Positions 25,708-35,452 are shown, counted from the first letter of the stretch. The stretch is DNA of 64,000 nucleotides from Alphaproteobacteria bacterium (GCA_033762625.1 JANRLI010000005.1:1-64000), one strand, 5' to 3'. A program made the numbers and translations. Notes: generated from the letters alone by a model not told the origin.

Positions 25708-26427
25708 TTATGGCATTGCGGCGAGTAATTTATCTGCGTTGGGCGAGGTGAATTTGCGCTCGACCAAAATGGCTTCGGGCACGGCGCCTTTGCCGTAGAA
25801 CGCTTCATTCCAGCCATTATCCGGGGTAATGACAGTGCCATCTAATGAAATGCCAACATATAACCCTTCAGAGCGCGCAAACGCATAGACATCTGCATCT
25901 TGTCCCAAACCGGTTGCCGCATGTGCGCCGCGCCCAATCGTGCCGATGGATGCGCCCGCATCCGCGCCAAGCGTGAGTTCGTGGTCAAGCAAGGCGCGCA
26001 AACCTTTTTCGCTCATCACGGTTAGGATAAGTTCGGATGACTGTCCACCAAGCTGGAATCCGTAATTGATGCCGCCAATGGTATAGAATGCAGGATTGCT
26101 CCATTTATTATCCGGCCCTCTGGCCAGTAACACACCGCTGCCGCCATGGCCGCCAATAAGAAAGCTGAGCTTGATCATGCGCGGCACAATCAGGATTGCT
26201 TTCGCTCTGGTGGCGAGATTAAGCAGCGATGGATAATCAGGGTTTGATAACATCGATTCCACCGTGGCCTGTGCCTTGACCAGCAGTTCTTTTTGATCGG
26301 TGATGTCATCGGGCGCTTTAACCGGCGGAGATGGCTGCGTTTCTTCGCGGGACATACCGCTGACTGCATAGGCGGGCGCGCTGATCAGCGCAAAAAGCAG
26401 GAAGACATAAAAAGGCAGAAAACGCAT
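25708..26427 (-). CDS. Exported SYLF (Ysc84-like) lipid-binding domain protein
   Basis: A 239-residue protein with a signal peptide (MRFLPFYVFLLFALISAPAYA) and one SYLF domain, seen as ATRAKAILIVPRMIKLSFLIGGHGGSGVLLAR, NPAFYTIGGINYGFQLGGQSSELILTV, and GADAGASIGTIGRGAHAATGLGQDADVYAFARSEGLYVG. SYLF domains bind phosphoinositides in eukaryotes. In bacteria they are periplasmic and of unclear role. It stands alone, with about 100 bp before the ABC permease gene. Confidence 0.9.
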   Translation of the reverse strand: MRFLPFYVFLLFALISAPAYAVSGMSREETQPSPPVKAPDDITDQKELLVKAQATVESMLSNPDYPSLLNLATRAKAILIVPRMIKLSFLIGGHGGSGVLLARGPDNKWSNPAFYTIGGINYGFQLGGQSSELILTVMSEKGLRALLDHELTLGADAGASIGTIGRGAHAATGLGQDADVYAFARSEGLYVGISLDGTVITPDNGWNEAFYGKGAVPEAILVERKFTSPNADKLLAAMP

Positions 26428-26526
26428 GAGTGTCCTTGGTATTGATTCGAAAGCAATATAATAGATTTAACCTGTGTTCAAAACAGGGCAAGTGGGTATT
26501 CGTGCTAAAATCTGCGCGGGTGTGGC

Positions 26527-27330
26527 TTACTCGTTCAAATTGAGCAGATTCCCGCGTTTTCTTGCGCCATGCAGTGTGGCGAAGAAAATACAGATGGCAA
26601 TAGCAAGGTAGAGCAGATTGGTGAGGCTGGCATGCAGCATCAAGGTTGCGTCAACCACCCCGCCAGCGGCAAGTACGCGCAGGCTTTCGAACACATGCGA
26701 GATAGGCAAGGCATGGCCGATGAGCTGGAAGGGGAGCGGCAAAATATCAATCGGGTAATAAACCCCCATGAAGGGGATGAATGCCCAGCTTAGCATCCAG
26801 CCAAACCATTCCGCGCTTTGCCCGAAACGCAGCAACAAACTGATGAGCAAGATGCCGCAGGTAACCCCCGCTAGCAGCATGTTCAGCGTAAAGGGCAACA
26901 ACCATTCCCCAAGGCTAAGCAGATTATAGCCGAATAACACCCAACATAATGCCACCGCAGGCACCAAAGCGAGCATGCGGATCAGCATGATAACCACATA
27001 CGATGCCAGTTGTTCCCAGCCACGCATGGGGCTGGTATAGAGCTGCCCCAGATTGCGCGAATAGATTTCTTCGACAAACACCAACAGGAAACTGAGCTGG
27101 CTGCGCAGGAAAAATTCCAGCAACAAGGTCGCGCCCAAAATGGAATGGAAGTTTATTTCCGCGATCCCGCGTTGTTTGAGCAGATAATAATTCATAAAGC
27201 CCAGCAACATGGTGTTGATGACCGGCCAATAGAGGCTTTCAAACAACCGCGGCATGGAATGCAACAGCAGCGTAACGTAACGCAGCACCAGCGCATAAAT
27301 GCGACGAATGGATAAAATCACCGCGTTCAT
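26527..27330 (-). CDS. ABC-2 type transporter permease
   Basis: A 267-residue integral membrane protein with six predicted helices and the ABC-2 pattern (SFLLVFVEEIYSRNLGQLYTSPMRGWEQLASYVVIM and AFIPFMGVYYPIDILPLPFQLIGHALPISHVFESLR). It is encoded directly downstream of, and overlapping, the ATPase gene. The pair forms a minimal exporter, probably for a lipid, polysaccharide or drug; the substrate is not evident. The final YPIDxLP region is typical of NodJ/DrrB-like permeases. Confidence 0.9.
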   Translation of the reverse strand: MNAVILSIRRIYALVLRYVTLLLHSMPRLFESLYWPVINTMLLGFMNYYLLKQRGIAEINFHSILGATLLLEFFLRSQLSFLLVFVEEIYSRNLGQLYTSPMRGWEQLASYVVIMLIRMLALVPAVALCWVLFGYNLLSLGEWLLPFTLNMLLAGVTCGILLISLLLRFGQSAEWFGWMLSWAFIPFMGVYYPIDILPLPFQLIGHALPISHVFESLRVLAAGGVVDATLMLHASLTNLLYLAIAICIFFATLHGARKRGNLLNLNE

Positions 27331-28058
27331 GCCGTGCCCGTTTCGCGCACCACATCCAGAAAAATAGCTTCCAGATTAGTGCGGTTGAATTGCGCATAGA
27401 GTTCGTTGACGGTGCCGCGGTGCATAATCTTGCCTTTATGCATCAGCAGCACATGATGTGCCATCCGTTCCACTTCCTGCATATTGTGCGATGCCATTAA
27501 AATGCTTGCGCCGGTGTCTTGTTGATAGTGCTTCAGATAGTTGCGCACCCAATCCGCGCTATCGGGGTCGAGGGATGCGGTCGGTTCATCCAGTAACAAG
27601 ACCTTTGGTTTATTGAGCAAAGCTTTGGCAAGCGAGACACGGGTTTTTTGCCCTGCGCTTAGGCTCCCGAATTTTTTATGAAGGAAATCCTTGAACTGTA
27701 ATGCGACTGCCAATTCGTCGATGCGGGCTTTTAAATGGGGTACTCCGTATAAATCACCATAGACCGACAGATTTTGTGCCGCAGTAAGCGCTGGCGGCAA
27801 ATCCACATAAGGGGATGAAAAATTCATATCGGGCAAGGCAGCAAAACGATGGGTCGCCATATCATGGCCCAGAATATGCGCGCTGCCCGACGAGGGAAGG
27901 GATATGCCCAGCAACATCATCATGGTGGTGGTTTTGCCCGCACCATTGCTGCCCAGCAGCGCAACAATTTGCCCCGCATCAACCGAAAAGTTGATTGTGT
28001 TAACGGCAGTAAAGCCAGCAAATGTTTTAGAAAGATTTTGCACAAGAATAGGTTGCAT
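27327..28058 (-). CDS. ABC transporter ATP-binding protein
   Basis: A 243-residue ATPase with Walker A GSNGAGKTTT, signature LSAGQKTRVSLA (LSxGQ form), Walker B KVLLLDEPTASLDP and a switch His in MASHNMQEVE. This is the DrrA/NodI-like group. It drives the ABC-2 permease that overlaps its 3' end by four bases. A perfect 14 bp palindrome lies five bases upstream of its start and may regulate the operon. Confidence 0.95.
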   Translation of the reverse strand: MQPILVQNLSKTFAGFTAVNTINFSVDAGQIVALLGSNGAGKTTTMMMLLGISLPSSGSAHILGHDMATHRFAALPDMNFSSPYVDLPPALTAAQNLSVYGDLYGVPHLKARIDELAVALQFKDFLHKKFGSLSAGQKTRVSLAKALLNKPKVLLLDEPTASLDPDSADWVRNYLKHYQQDTGASILMASHNMQEVERMAHHVLLMHKGKIMHRGTVNELYAQFNRTNLEAIFLDVVRETGTA

Positions 28059-28062
28059 GACG

Positions 28063-28076
28063 TGACTATATAGTCA
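28063..28076. promoter_or_regulatory. Perfect palindrome TGACTATATAGTCA upstream of the ABC exporter operon
   Basis: A 14 bp perfect inverted repeat ends five bases before the ATPase start codon and covers where the ribosome-binding site should be. Its position and symmetry fit a dimeric repressor site. No second copy was noticed in the window, and no regulator gene is adjacent. Confidence 0.5.
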
Positions 28077-28103
28077 TGTTTGCAGCAAACGTGTAGGTAA
28101 ATT

Positions 28104-29423
28104 TTAGTATTTTTTGCTGGTGAGAATGGGAACACCGGTTTTGGAAATACCCAGCAGACGGTCAATAAGCCGTCCCTGGAATTGCCTGAAGCCCAGTTCG
28201 CGGCCAACGGTAATCGCATCCTCACTATCACAGCGGCACAAGACGACACTTTTCTCGCCAAATTCCGATAGCAGCAATTTCACTTCTGCCAAGGCGGGTG
28301 GCTGCGCGGTGTTCAAACCTTCTGGCGCCCAATAGACTTTGAAATAATCAAACCCCAATTTGTTTTTATCAAAAAAGGGCAAGGTGTGTTGAGTTAACCC
28401 ATCAAGGCAGAGCTGGTAGCCGCGTTCACGAAGGAAATCGCGCGCAAATACAAACGCGCCCATATCGCTGAATAAATCCACCTTATGTACTTCAACCACT
28501 ACGCGGCCGCGCAATTGCGCAGGGATAAGCGCATCAAATTTCGCAAATTCAGGCGACAGTACGGTTTGCACATTCAAATTCAAACTGAATGGCATGTCAG
28601 GATTGATGCCAGTATTGGAAAGCAGCGTGAGCACGCGTTTATCCAGCGTGCGCGTCAGGTAATGGAACAGCCAGCGGTCTGAAAGCAAATCGATATCCGG
28701 CGTGCAGATTTTTTGCAAATCATCGATGGAGACATATGCTTCCTGAAACAATGGTTTGGGAATGCCGGTTTCATCAATCGTACATGCCATTTGACGGCGT
28801 AGAATATTGGTCAGGTCCGCGCGTTCCAGAATGGAAATCAGCTTGGCCAGATCGCCGGGCACAAACGGGCGCCCACGGGTCGATGTTTTGATGTTCTTGG
28901 CTTCAGTGGCTTCCTTGGTTTTGCGCAGGCGCTCCATGCTCTTGTATAAAATGAGCACATCTTGCTGCAATAAATCGTAATTTTCTTCAAAGTCGTAATA
29001 GCTGGCAAAGCCACCGGTTTCATCATCGCTGGAATGGTATTGCGCGAGCGGATCTTCGGAAAACAAAATGCGCAATTTATCCACTGCTTCGATGAGCGAG
29101 TGCATTTCAACGTCTTTGCCAAGGAAAAACAAATCGCCATTGCTGAGCGTGAAAATGTGGCCAGCGTAGGATTTAACATGGTTTTCAAAATTATCGGCCG
29201 CGATACGCAAATAATGTTCGCGTCGGTTATGATGCTGCAATTTCGAAAAATGGATATGCGCCGCGATGCGGCCTTCGCGGAAGGCGCCCATACGTTCCAC
29301 CGCATCAAGCAATAGCCGTTCCGGCATTGCCACACGTTCTTTGTTGGTGTCTTTGGAAAGTTGCCATACGGAATTGTTCGGCGTGACCGATGGGAAGGCG
29401 GGTGCTTTGGGATCCTTGGCCAT
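28104..29423 (-). CDS. EAL-like (degenerate) domain protein
   Basis: A 439-residue cytoplasmic protein. The C-terminal half (about 250-435) follows the EAL phosphodiesterase fold: LNLNVQTVLSPEFAKFDAL, then VVVEVHKVD where EAL domains have the ExxE region, FARDFLRERGYQLCLDGL, FDYFKVYW for the FDxIKID strand, and FRQFQGRLIDRLLG for the QGY segment. Key metal-binding residues, including EAL itself and the DD pair, are absent, so it is probably inactive and may act as a c-di-GMP receptor or scaffold. The N-terminal half is unrecognised and helical. Confidence 0.65.
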   Translation of the reverse strand: MAKDPKAPAFPSVTPNNSVWQLSKDTNKERVAMPERLLLDAVERMGAFREGRIAAHIHFSKLQHHNRREHYLRIAADNFENHVKSYAGHIFTLSNGDLFFLGKDVEMHSLIEAVDKLRILFSEDPLAQYHSSDDETGGFASYYDFEENYDLLQQDVLILYKSMERLRKTKEATEAKNIKTSTRGRPFVPGDLAKLISILERADLTNILRRQMACTIDETGIPKPLFQEAYVSIDDLQKICTPDIDLLSDRWLFHYLTRTLDKRVLTLLSNTGINPDMPFSLNLNVQTVLSPEFAKFDALIPAQLRGRVVVEVHKVDLFSDMGAFVFARDFLRERGYQLCLDGLTQHTLPFFDKNKLGFDYFKVYWAPEGLNTAQPPALAEVKLLLSEFGEKSVVLCRCDSEDAITVGRELGFRQFQGRLIDRLLGISKTGVPILTSKKY

Positions 29424-29434
29424 TCACGCGTTCC

Positions 29435-31222
29435 TTAAAATAAGTCAGCACTCATACTCATGACCGGTTTTGCGCCCGCCTGAATATTCATCATGCGTGC
29501 ATTGATCTCCGGCAGGACCTTGGCAAAATAAAAATCAGCCGTTTTAAGCTTGGATTCATAGAATGCTGTTTCGCTGCCTTCAGCAATCTTGGCATGCGCA
29601 GTCTTGACCATCAGCAGCCACATATAGCCCAGCACCAGCAGTGAAAAGCCACGCAGATAATCGGTGGCGGCCGCGCCCGCTTCTTCGGGGTTGGCGAAAC
29701 TGCGCTGCGCCATCAGCAATGAAATCATCTGGAAGCGCTGGAAGGTTTTGGCAAAGTTCGGCAAGATATCTGCAAATGCGGGATTATTGGAATTTTCCTT
29801 GATGAATTCCGCGCAGGGCCAGAAGAAGCGACGCAACATGCGGCCAAATCGTTCCGGCATTTTGCGGCCAACCAGATCAAGCGCCTGAATACCATTCGTG
29901 CCTTCGTAAATTTGCGTGATACGTGCATCGCGCACAAATTGTTCAACGCCATATTCGCGGATATAGCCGTGCCCGCCCATAATCTGCACCGCCAAATTTG
30001 CAGCATCAAAGCCATGATCGGTCATCAGGGCTTTGGTGATGGGGGTGAGCAGCGCGACGAGTTCGCCTGCTTCCTCGCGCACGGTTTCATCGGCATGTTT
30101 GGTCTCGATGTCCAGATTCATGCCAACCCAAACCGCCAAGGCACGCGCGCCTTCGGTGATGGATTTCATGGTCAGCAACATGCGGCGTACATCGGGGTGT
30201 GCAATGATGGGATCGGCCACTTTATCCGGGAATACCGCGCCCTTTAATCCTCTGCCTTGCAGACGGTCTTTGGCGTAGGATAGCCCGTTTTGATAGGCAA
30301 TTTCGGCAATACCCAACCCTTGCAGACCAACCGCAAGGCGGGCTTCGTTCATCATGGTGAACATCGCTTTCATGCCCTTATTGGGAACGCCAACCAGCCA
30401 GCCGGTTGCGTTATCAAAGTTCATGACACAAGTCGCGGATGCCTTAATCCCCATTTTGTGTTCAATTGAACCACACACCGCGCCATTGCGCGCGCCAATT
30501 CCGCCATCATCCTTCACCAAGAATTTTGGAACAAGGAATAAGGAAATGCCGCGTACACCCGCAGGCGCATCAGGAAGTTTAGCAAGCACCAGATGGACGA
30601 TGTTCTCTGTTAAATCATGTTCACCGGCGGAGATGAAAATCTTTGTGCCAGAAATCGAATAGCTGCCATCACCTTTTGGAATGGCTTTGGTTTTAATGAG
30701 GCCAAGATCGGTGCCGCAATGTGGTTCGGTCAAGCACATGGTGCCCGACCATTCACCGGTAACCATTTTTGGAAGATATTTTTGTTTGAGTTCAGGGGTG
30801 CCATGTTTTTCAATGGCGTTATACGCGCCGTGGGAAAGCCCCGGATACATCCCAAAGGATAAATTGGCAGAACACACCATTTCATCGAGCAGAAAGTTCA
30901 GCAACAACGGCAACCCTTGGCCGCCAAATTCCTTACTGCATGAAAGGCCCATCCACCCGCCTTGGGTGAATGTTTCGTACGCTTCTTTAAAACCTTTTGG
31001 CGTGGTTACTGCGCCATCTTTAAACTTGCAACCTTCTTCATCCCCCGATTGGTTGATGGGCAGCAATACTTCTTCGCACAGTTTTGCGCCTTCTTCCAAA
31101 ATGGACTGGAACATATCGGGCGTTGCTTCTTCATAACCGGGAAGTTTGGCAAGCGCGGCCGTATCAAAAACTTCGTTCAGCAAAAATTGCATATCACGTA
31201 AGGGGGCTTTGTAGGTGGGCAT
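29435..31222 (-). CDS. Acyl-CoA dehydrogenase (long form)
   Basis: A 595-residue FAD enzyme for the first step of beta-oxidation. FAD and substrate motifs are GEWSGTMCLTEPHCGTDLGL, SISGTKIFISAGEHDL and IMGGHGYIREYGVEQFVRDARITQIYEGTNGIQALDLVGRKM, with the catalytic Glu in YEGTNG. The C-terminal extension of about 130 residues matches the alphaproteobacterial long-form enzymes. It is the most downstream gene of a fad cluster with thiolase and the hydratase/dehydrogenase, separated from the latter by a small membrane-protein gene. Confidence 0.95.
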   Translation of the reverse strand: MPTYKAPLRDMQFLLNEVFDTAALAKLPGYEEATPDMFQSILEEGAKLCEEVLLPINQSGDEEGCKFKDGAVTTPKGFKEAYETFTQGGWMGLSCSKEFGGQGLPLLLNFLLDEMVCSANLSFGMYPGLSHGAYNAIEKHGTPELKQKYLPKMVTGEWSGTMCLTEPHCGTDLGLIKTKAIPKGDGSYSISGTKIFISAGEHDLTENIVHLVLAKLPDAPAGVRGISLFLVPKFLVKDDGGIGARNGAVCGSIEHKMGIKASATCVMNFDNATGWLVGVPNKGMKAMFTMMNEARLAVGLQGLGIAEIAYQNGLSYAKDRLQGRGLKGAVFPDKVADPIIAHPDVRRMLLTMKSITEGARALAVWVGMNLDIETKHADETVREEAGELVALLTPITKALMTDHGFDAANLAVQIMGGHGYIREYGVEQFVRDARITQIYEGTNGIQALDLVGRKMPERFGRMLRRFFWPCAEFIKENSNNPAFADILPNFAKTFQRFQMISLLMAQRSFANPEEAGAAATDYLRGFSLLVLGYMWLLMVKTAHAKIAEGSETAFYESKLKTADFYFAKVLPEINARMMNIQAGAKPVMSMSADLF

Positions 31223-31234
31223 AATTTCCTCGCT

Positions 31235-31690
31235 TTAAGACGCTTTTTGCAATTGACCGTAAACCACAAACCCGATGCCCGACAGCATCAGTAACCCGCC
31301 AATCACCATGGAGGTATTGAGCTGTTTTTGACCGAATAGCAGATAGGCAAATAACGGGATAAGAATGACGTAGAGAATTTCAACAAGCCCCGTATAGGTG
31401 GCGGAATTCAATTTCAAACTGAGATGCAAAAAGCTGGAAGCGACGATCACCGCCAAGGGCACAGACCACAACCATGGTTTATGCTCGTGGGTAAAGAAGG
31501 GTGTAAAATCGATGGGTGATTTTAACAACAAGCTAACCAGTACGGCAGCGCCCAGCATGCCAATACCATGTCCGGCAAGGCCGGTGGGCACGGAAATAAC
31601 ATCGTAATTGCGAGCATTGACGGTGTAAACAAATGCCCAGCCCAGTGCTGCAAAAATTGGTAGATAGATGGCGATATTCTTCAATTCCAT
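31235..31690 (-). CDS. Small DMT/EamA-like membrane protein
   Basis: A 151-residue protein with five predicted helices and the EamA-like end EILYVILIPLFAYLLFGQKQLNTSMVIGGLLMLSGIGFVVYG, which is one half of a drug/metabolite transporter repeat. The ATG at 31690 follows GGAAC and is preferred over an upstream GTG. It sits inside the fad cluster, 12 bp before the acyl-CoA dehydrogenase and 27 bp after the hydratase/dehydrogenase. Dimerisation would be needed to make a full transporter. The substrate is unknown. Confidence 0.75.
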   Translation of the reverse strand: MELKNIAIYLPIFAALGWAFVYTVNARNYDVISVPTGLAGHGIGMLGAAVLVSLLLKSPIDFTPFFTHEHKPWLWSVPLAVIVASSFLHLSLKLNSATYTGLVEILYVILIPLFAYLLFGQKQLNTSMVIGGLLMLSGIGFVVYGQLQKAS

Positions 31691-31717
31691 ACCAGTTCCA
31701 CTTATTGGTTTCACGTT

Positions 31718-34060
31718 CTAGTTACGCAATGGCTTTCCAGTTTCCAGCATGTGTTCGATGCGGGCAATCGATGCAGGTGTGCGAATAAGTTTCATGAACC
31801 CTTCAAATTCCAGTTTGTACACATCATCTTCGGTCATGACTTTGATGATGTTGGTGTTCTTGCCCGTGAGGATATCGGCCAGCACATCGATTACCACTTC
31901 ATCATGCGGCGTTACTTTCCCAACCGCTTTCATCGCACCGACGGATAAGCCAATCGCGGCTTTGCCCGGCGGGCCTGCCAGACGATAGGTATAGGGTTCT
32001 GGCGCTTTGTAATCTTTTGCCAAATTCAATGCGGCGTTCTTCGCATCCTGCAATAAACGGTCAACATTGAAGGTGATGGTATGATGCCCATCCAAAAGCA
32101 CCATCATATCGCGCGCTTCAAAGGCGGATTTGGAATATTTGGCGGTAGCAATTTGTTCGAAGACCTGTGCCAGCGCAGGCATTGGGCCTTTCTTTTGCTT
32201 GGGATGATGATAAGCGCGGCCCAGTAATTGCGCGCAGCCGCCCCAACCGGGGATAACGCCAACGCCAACTTCTACCAAACCCGTATAGGTTTCAGCATGC
32301 GCCACAACGTGGTCAGCATGCAGATGAATTTCACAGCCGCCGCCCAGCGCCATGTTATGGGCAACCGTGACTACAGGGAATGGTGCATAGCGCAATTGGC
32401 GGTAGGTGTTCTGGCCTTCCTTTACCAATTGTTCGATGGTTTCCCATGAAGCGATGTTGATCGCGAAAAGTGCAAGGCCAAGATTTGCACCAACGGAGAA
32501 GTTCGAGCCTTCGTTATGAATGACCAGTGCTTTGTATTTTCCATTGCTTGCAGGAATGATTTTACATGCTTCCTGCAAGGTTTTGAAAATATCGGGATCA
32601 ATCGCGTTCATCTTGGTGTGGTATTCGGCACATAATACGCCATCGCCCACATCCCATAAACTGGCGGAACCGGTTTTGAATACAGGTTTTTCAGCCGCGC
32701 GTTTCACATCAGACAGCAGCAATACGCCCGCCGCACGTTTGACAGGTTGGAATTCACCCGATGTCGTCAGGTAATGCAGCTTGCCATTGATGGTTTTATA
32801 AAAGCTTTTTCCAGCGGCCTTTTGCAGCAATTCGGGGATGCGTGCGTTCTCACGCTTCAAACGGTCAATGAACCAGTCAACGCCCAAACGGTCAATCAGT
32901 TCAAACGGGCCTTCGCCCCAATTATAGCCAAAGCGCATCGCTTCATCGACCGCAACAATATCATTGGCGATCTGCGGAACGAGCGATGCAGCGTATGATA
33001 AGCCATCACGCAGACATGTCCATGCGAATTGGGAAATTTTATCGCTGCCTTCACATAGTTTGGCGATATTTTTTCCGGCAGATTCCAGCGCGGAAAGTTT
33101 TGCACTTTCGGATTTGGAATATTCGCCCGTTTTCAGATTGATGGATTCCTTGACCTTGCCACCGTTTTCTTTGTTGATGCGGTAAAAGCCGCCCTTACCT
33201 TTACGGCCCGTATAGCCATCGGCAATCATTTTATTGAATAGCGGTACATCGCGGTGCAGGGCGCGATACGCATCTTCGGATGGCAGCGTTGCCAAGAAAC
33301 TTTTTGCGATCAATGGCATCAAATCAAGACCAACCAAGTCGATGAGGCCAAACACGCCTGTTTTTGGCATGTTGAACGGTTTGGAGCACACAGCATCCGC
33401 CTCTTCAACGCTGATGCCCAGATCCATCGCGGCATAAACCGCGCGTTCCATCCAATAGGTGCCGATGCGGTTGGCGATAAAGCCCGGCGTGTCTTTGCAT
33501 ACCACCACGCCCTTGCCCAAAACCTCATCGCATGTTTTGCGGATAAGCGCAGCGGCATCGGGGCGTGTTTTCGGGCCGGTTACAAATTCCAGCAGACGCA
33601 TATAACGCGGCGGGTTGAAGAAATGGGTAATTAAAAAATCAGCTGCAAATTCTTCCGATTGGCCGCCGGTTAAAACACCAAGTGGAATGGTGGAGGTGTT
33701 GGAAGAAACAATGGAGCCTTTTTTGCGAACGGCATCAATTTTTTTATAAAGGTCGGCCTTGATAATCGGGTTTTCGATGATGGCTTCGATGATCCAGTCC
33801 ACCTCGCCAAGTTTATTCAAATCATCGCGCAGATTTCCGGCGGCAATGCGCTTGGCAAAATCCTTGTGCATAAACGGTGCGGGATCCATCTTCAGCAATT
33901 TTTCCAATGCGCCTTTGGCAACCACATTGGGGTCAGATGCGCCATCCGGCACGATATCCAGCAACATCACGGATAAGCCAGCATTGGCGAGATGCGCTGC
34001 AATCTGGCTGCCCATGACGCCCGAACCAATCACTGCGACTTTGGAAATTTTTTCAATCAT
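31718..34060 (-). CDS. fadN: 3-hydroxyacyl-CoA dehydrogenase / enoyl-CoA hydratase, FadN-like order
   Basis: A 780-residue bifunctional beta-oxidation enzyme. The dehydrogenase comes first (VAVIGSGVMGSQIAAHLANAG, then FFNPPRYMRLLEFV, and CKDTPGFIANRIGTYWM). The hydratase follows near residues 480-650, with HNMALGGGCEIHLHADHVVAHAETYTGLVEVGVGVIPGWGG. This is the reverse of E. coli FadB and matches the Bacillus FadN arrangement. It overlaps no gene but sits 24 bp after the thiolase gene in the same operon. It converts enoyl-CoA to 3-ketoacyl-CoA. Confidence 0.93.
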   Translation of the reverse strand: MIEKISKVAVIGSGVMGSQIAAHLANAGLSVMLLDIVPDGASDPNVVAKGALEKLLKMDPAPFMHKDFAKRIAAGNLRDDLNKLGEVDWIIEAIIENPIIKADLYKKIDAVRKKGSIVSSNTSTIPLGVLTGGQSEEFAADFLITHFFNPPRYMRLLEFVTGPKTRPDAAALIRKTCDEVLGKGVVVCKDTPGFIANRIGTYWMERAVYAAMDLGISVEEADAVCSKPFNMPKTGVFGLIDLVGLDLMPLIAKSFLATLPSEDAYRALHRDVPLFNKMIADGYTGRKGKGGFYRINKENGGKVKESINLKTGEYSKSESAKLSALESAGKNIAKLCEGSDKISQFAWTCLRDGLSYAASLVPQIANDIVAVDEAMRFGYNWGEGPFELIDRLGVDWFIDRLKRENARIPELLQKAAGKSFYKTINGKLHYLTTSGEFQPVKRAAGVLLLSDVKRAAEKPVFKTGSASLWDVGDGVLCAEYHTKMNAIDPDIFKTLQEACKIIPASNGKYKALVIHNEGSNFSVGANLGLALFAINIASWETIEQLVKEGQNTYRQLRYAPFPVVTVAHNMALGGGCEIHLHADHVVAHAETYTGLVEVGVGVIPGWGGCAQLLGRAYHHPKQKKGPMPALAQVFEQIATAKYSKSAFEARDMMVLLDGHHTITFNVDRLLQDAKNAALNLAKDYKAPEPYTYRLAGPPGKAAIGLSVGAMKAVGKVTPHDEVVIDVLADILTGKNTNIIKVMTEDDVYKLEFEGFMKLIRTPASIARIEHMLETGKPLRN

Positions 34061-34084
34061 AAATAGTTCTCCTGATGGGGCGCT

Positions 34085-35221
34085 TTATACAGCTTCCAGA
34101 ATGGTTGCGATGCCTTGCCCGCCGCCAATACACTGCGTGGCGAGCGCGAATTTTTTGCCGGTACGTTGAAGCAGCGATGCGGCTTTACCGGTGATGCGCG
34201 CGCCGGTTGCGCCGAGCGGATGGCCAAGCGCAATTGCCCCGCCATCAATGTTGATCTTTGCTTCGTCCAATCCAAGATCACGGATGCAGGCCAAAGATTG
34301 CGATGCAAAGGCTTCATTCAGTTCAACAACATCGATATCGGCAACGGTAAGGCCAGCGCGTTGCAATGCTTTACGCGTTGCGGCAACAGGGCCAATGCCC
34401 ATAATTTCCGGCGCGCAACCTGCAACGGCAATGCTGCGGATTTTTGCTATTCCCTTCATGCCATTGGCACGAAGGAAATCTTCCGAGACGACCAAGGTTG
34501 CGGCAGCGCCATCGGTTAATGGGCTGGATGTTCCTGCGGTCACGCTGCCTTTTTCTTCAAAGGCAGGTTTTAGGTCAGCCAGTTTTTCAACCGTGGTTTC
34601 AGGGCGGATGCAGCCATCGCTGTTAGCAGAATAGCCATCAGCAGAAATGGGGATGATCTCGTCGGTTAAATAGCCTTTGCCTTGCGCCCCGGCTGCTTTT
34701 TGATGGGAGCGCACGGCGAATGCTTCTTGTTCGGGGCGTGAAATTTTATACATGCGCGCGACGTTTTCCGCCGTAGTGCCCATGCCCATATAGGCGCCAG
34801 GCAAGCGCAGCGTAAGCGCCGGATTTGGCAATGGATTAAAACCGCTCATGGGAACGCGGGTCATGCTTTCAACGCCCGCGCAAATAAATGCTTCGCCCGC
34901 ATTCATTTGAATTGCGCCTGCCGCCGCGTGAATACTTTGCATTGATGAACCGCAGAAACGGTTGATGGTTTGCCCCGCAACCGATTGCGGCAAGCCCGCA
35001 AGCAGCACCACAAGCCGCGCCATATTCAACCCTTGTTCACCTTCGGGAAATGCGCAGCCGAGAATTAAATCTTCGACATATTTGGCATCCATGCCGGTTT
35101 TTTTGAGAAGGCCAAGCACGGTTTGCGCGGCCATGTCATCCGCTCTTATGCCTGCCATCGCCCCTTTATTTGCCGGTGTGAAGGGGGAGCGTGCATAGCC
35201 CGCAATATAAACGTGGCGCAT
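34085..35221 (-). CDS. fadA: Acetyl-CoA acyltransferase (thiolase)
   Basis: A 378-residue thiolase cleaving 3-ketoacyl-CoA in beta-oxidation. The nucleophilic Cys lies in INRFCGSSMQSIHAAAGAIQ, the His in GGAIALGHPLGATGARI and the second Cys in ATQCIGGGQGIATIL. It is the first gene of the thiolase, FadN-like, DMT and acyl-CoA dehydrogenase cluster, so the promoter lies in the gap from 35222. The biosynthetic acetoacetyl-CoA thiolase is a less likely alternative, given the context. Confidence 0.94.
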   Translation of the reverse strand: MRHVYIAGYARSPFTPANKGAMAGIRADDMAAQTVLGLLKKTGMDAKYVEDLILGCAFPEGEQGLNMARLVVLLAGLPQSVAGQTINRFCGSSMQSIHAAAGAIQMNAGEAFICAGVESMTRVPMSGFNPLPNPALTLRLPGAYMGMGTTAENVARMYKISRPEQEAFAVRSHQKAAGAQGKGYLTDEIIPISADGYSANSDGCIRPETTVEKLADLKPAFEEKGSVTAGTSSPLTDGAAATLVVSEDFLRANGMKGIAKIRSIAVAGCAPEIMGIGPVAATRKALQRAGLTVADIDVVELNEAFASQSLACIRDLGLDEAKINIDGGAIALGHPLGATGARITGKAASLLQRTGKKFALATQCIGGGQGIATILEAV

Positions 35222-35452
35222 ATTTAAACCCTGTGTTGAAAAACCTATGAGGCAGGAAAACGTAAGTAGAAACTTAAGAATAAGTCAGCATTTCTGACTA
35301 AATGATGAAGAACATCGTGTCTTGCGCAGGACTGGTTAATGGATTTTAACCAACTATATAATTTCCATAAAGCATCTGACCTCCATTACTTTCAAAAATC
35401 TAGGTTATGATTTTGATAGAGGCAGTGATTCATTGAAGGACGGGAACAATCC

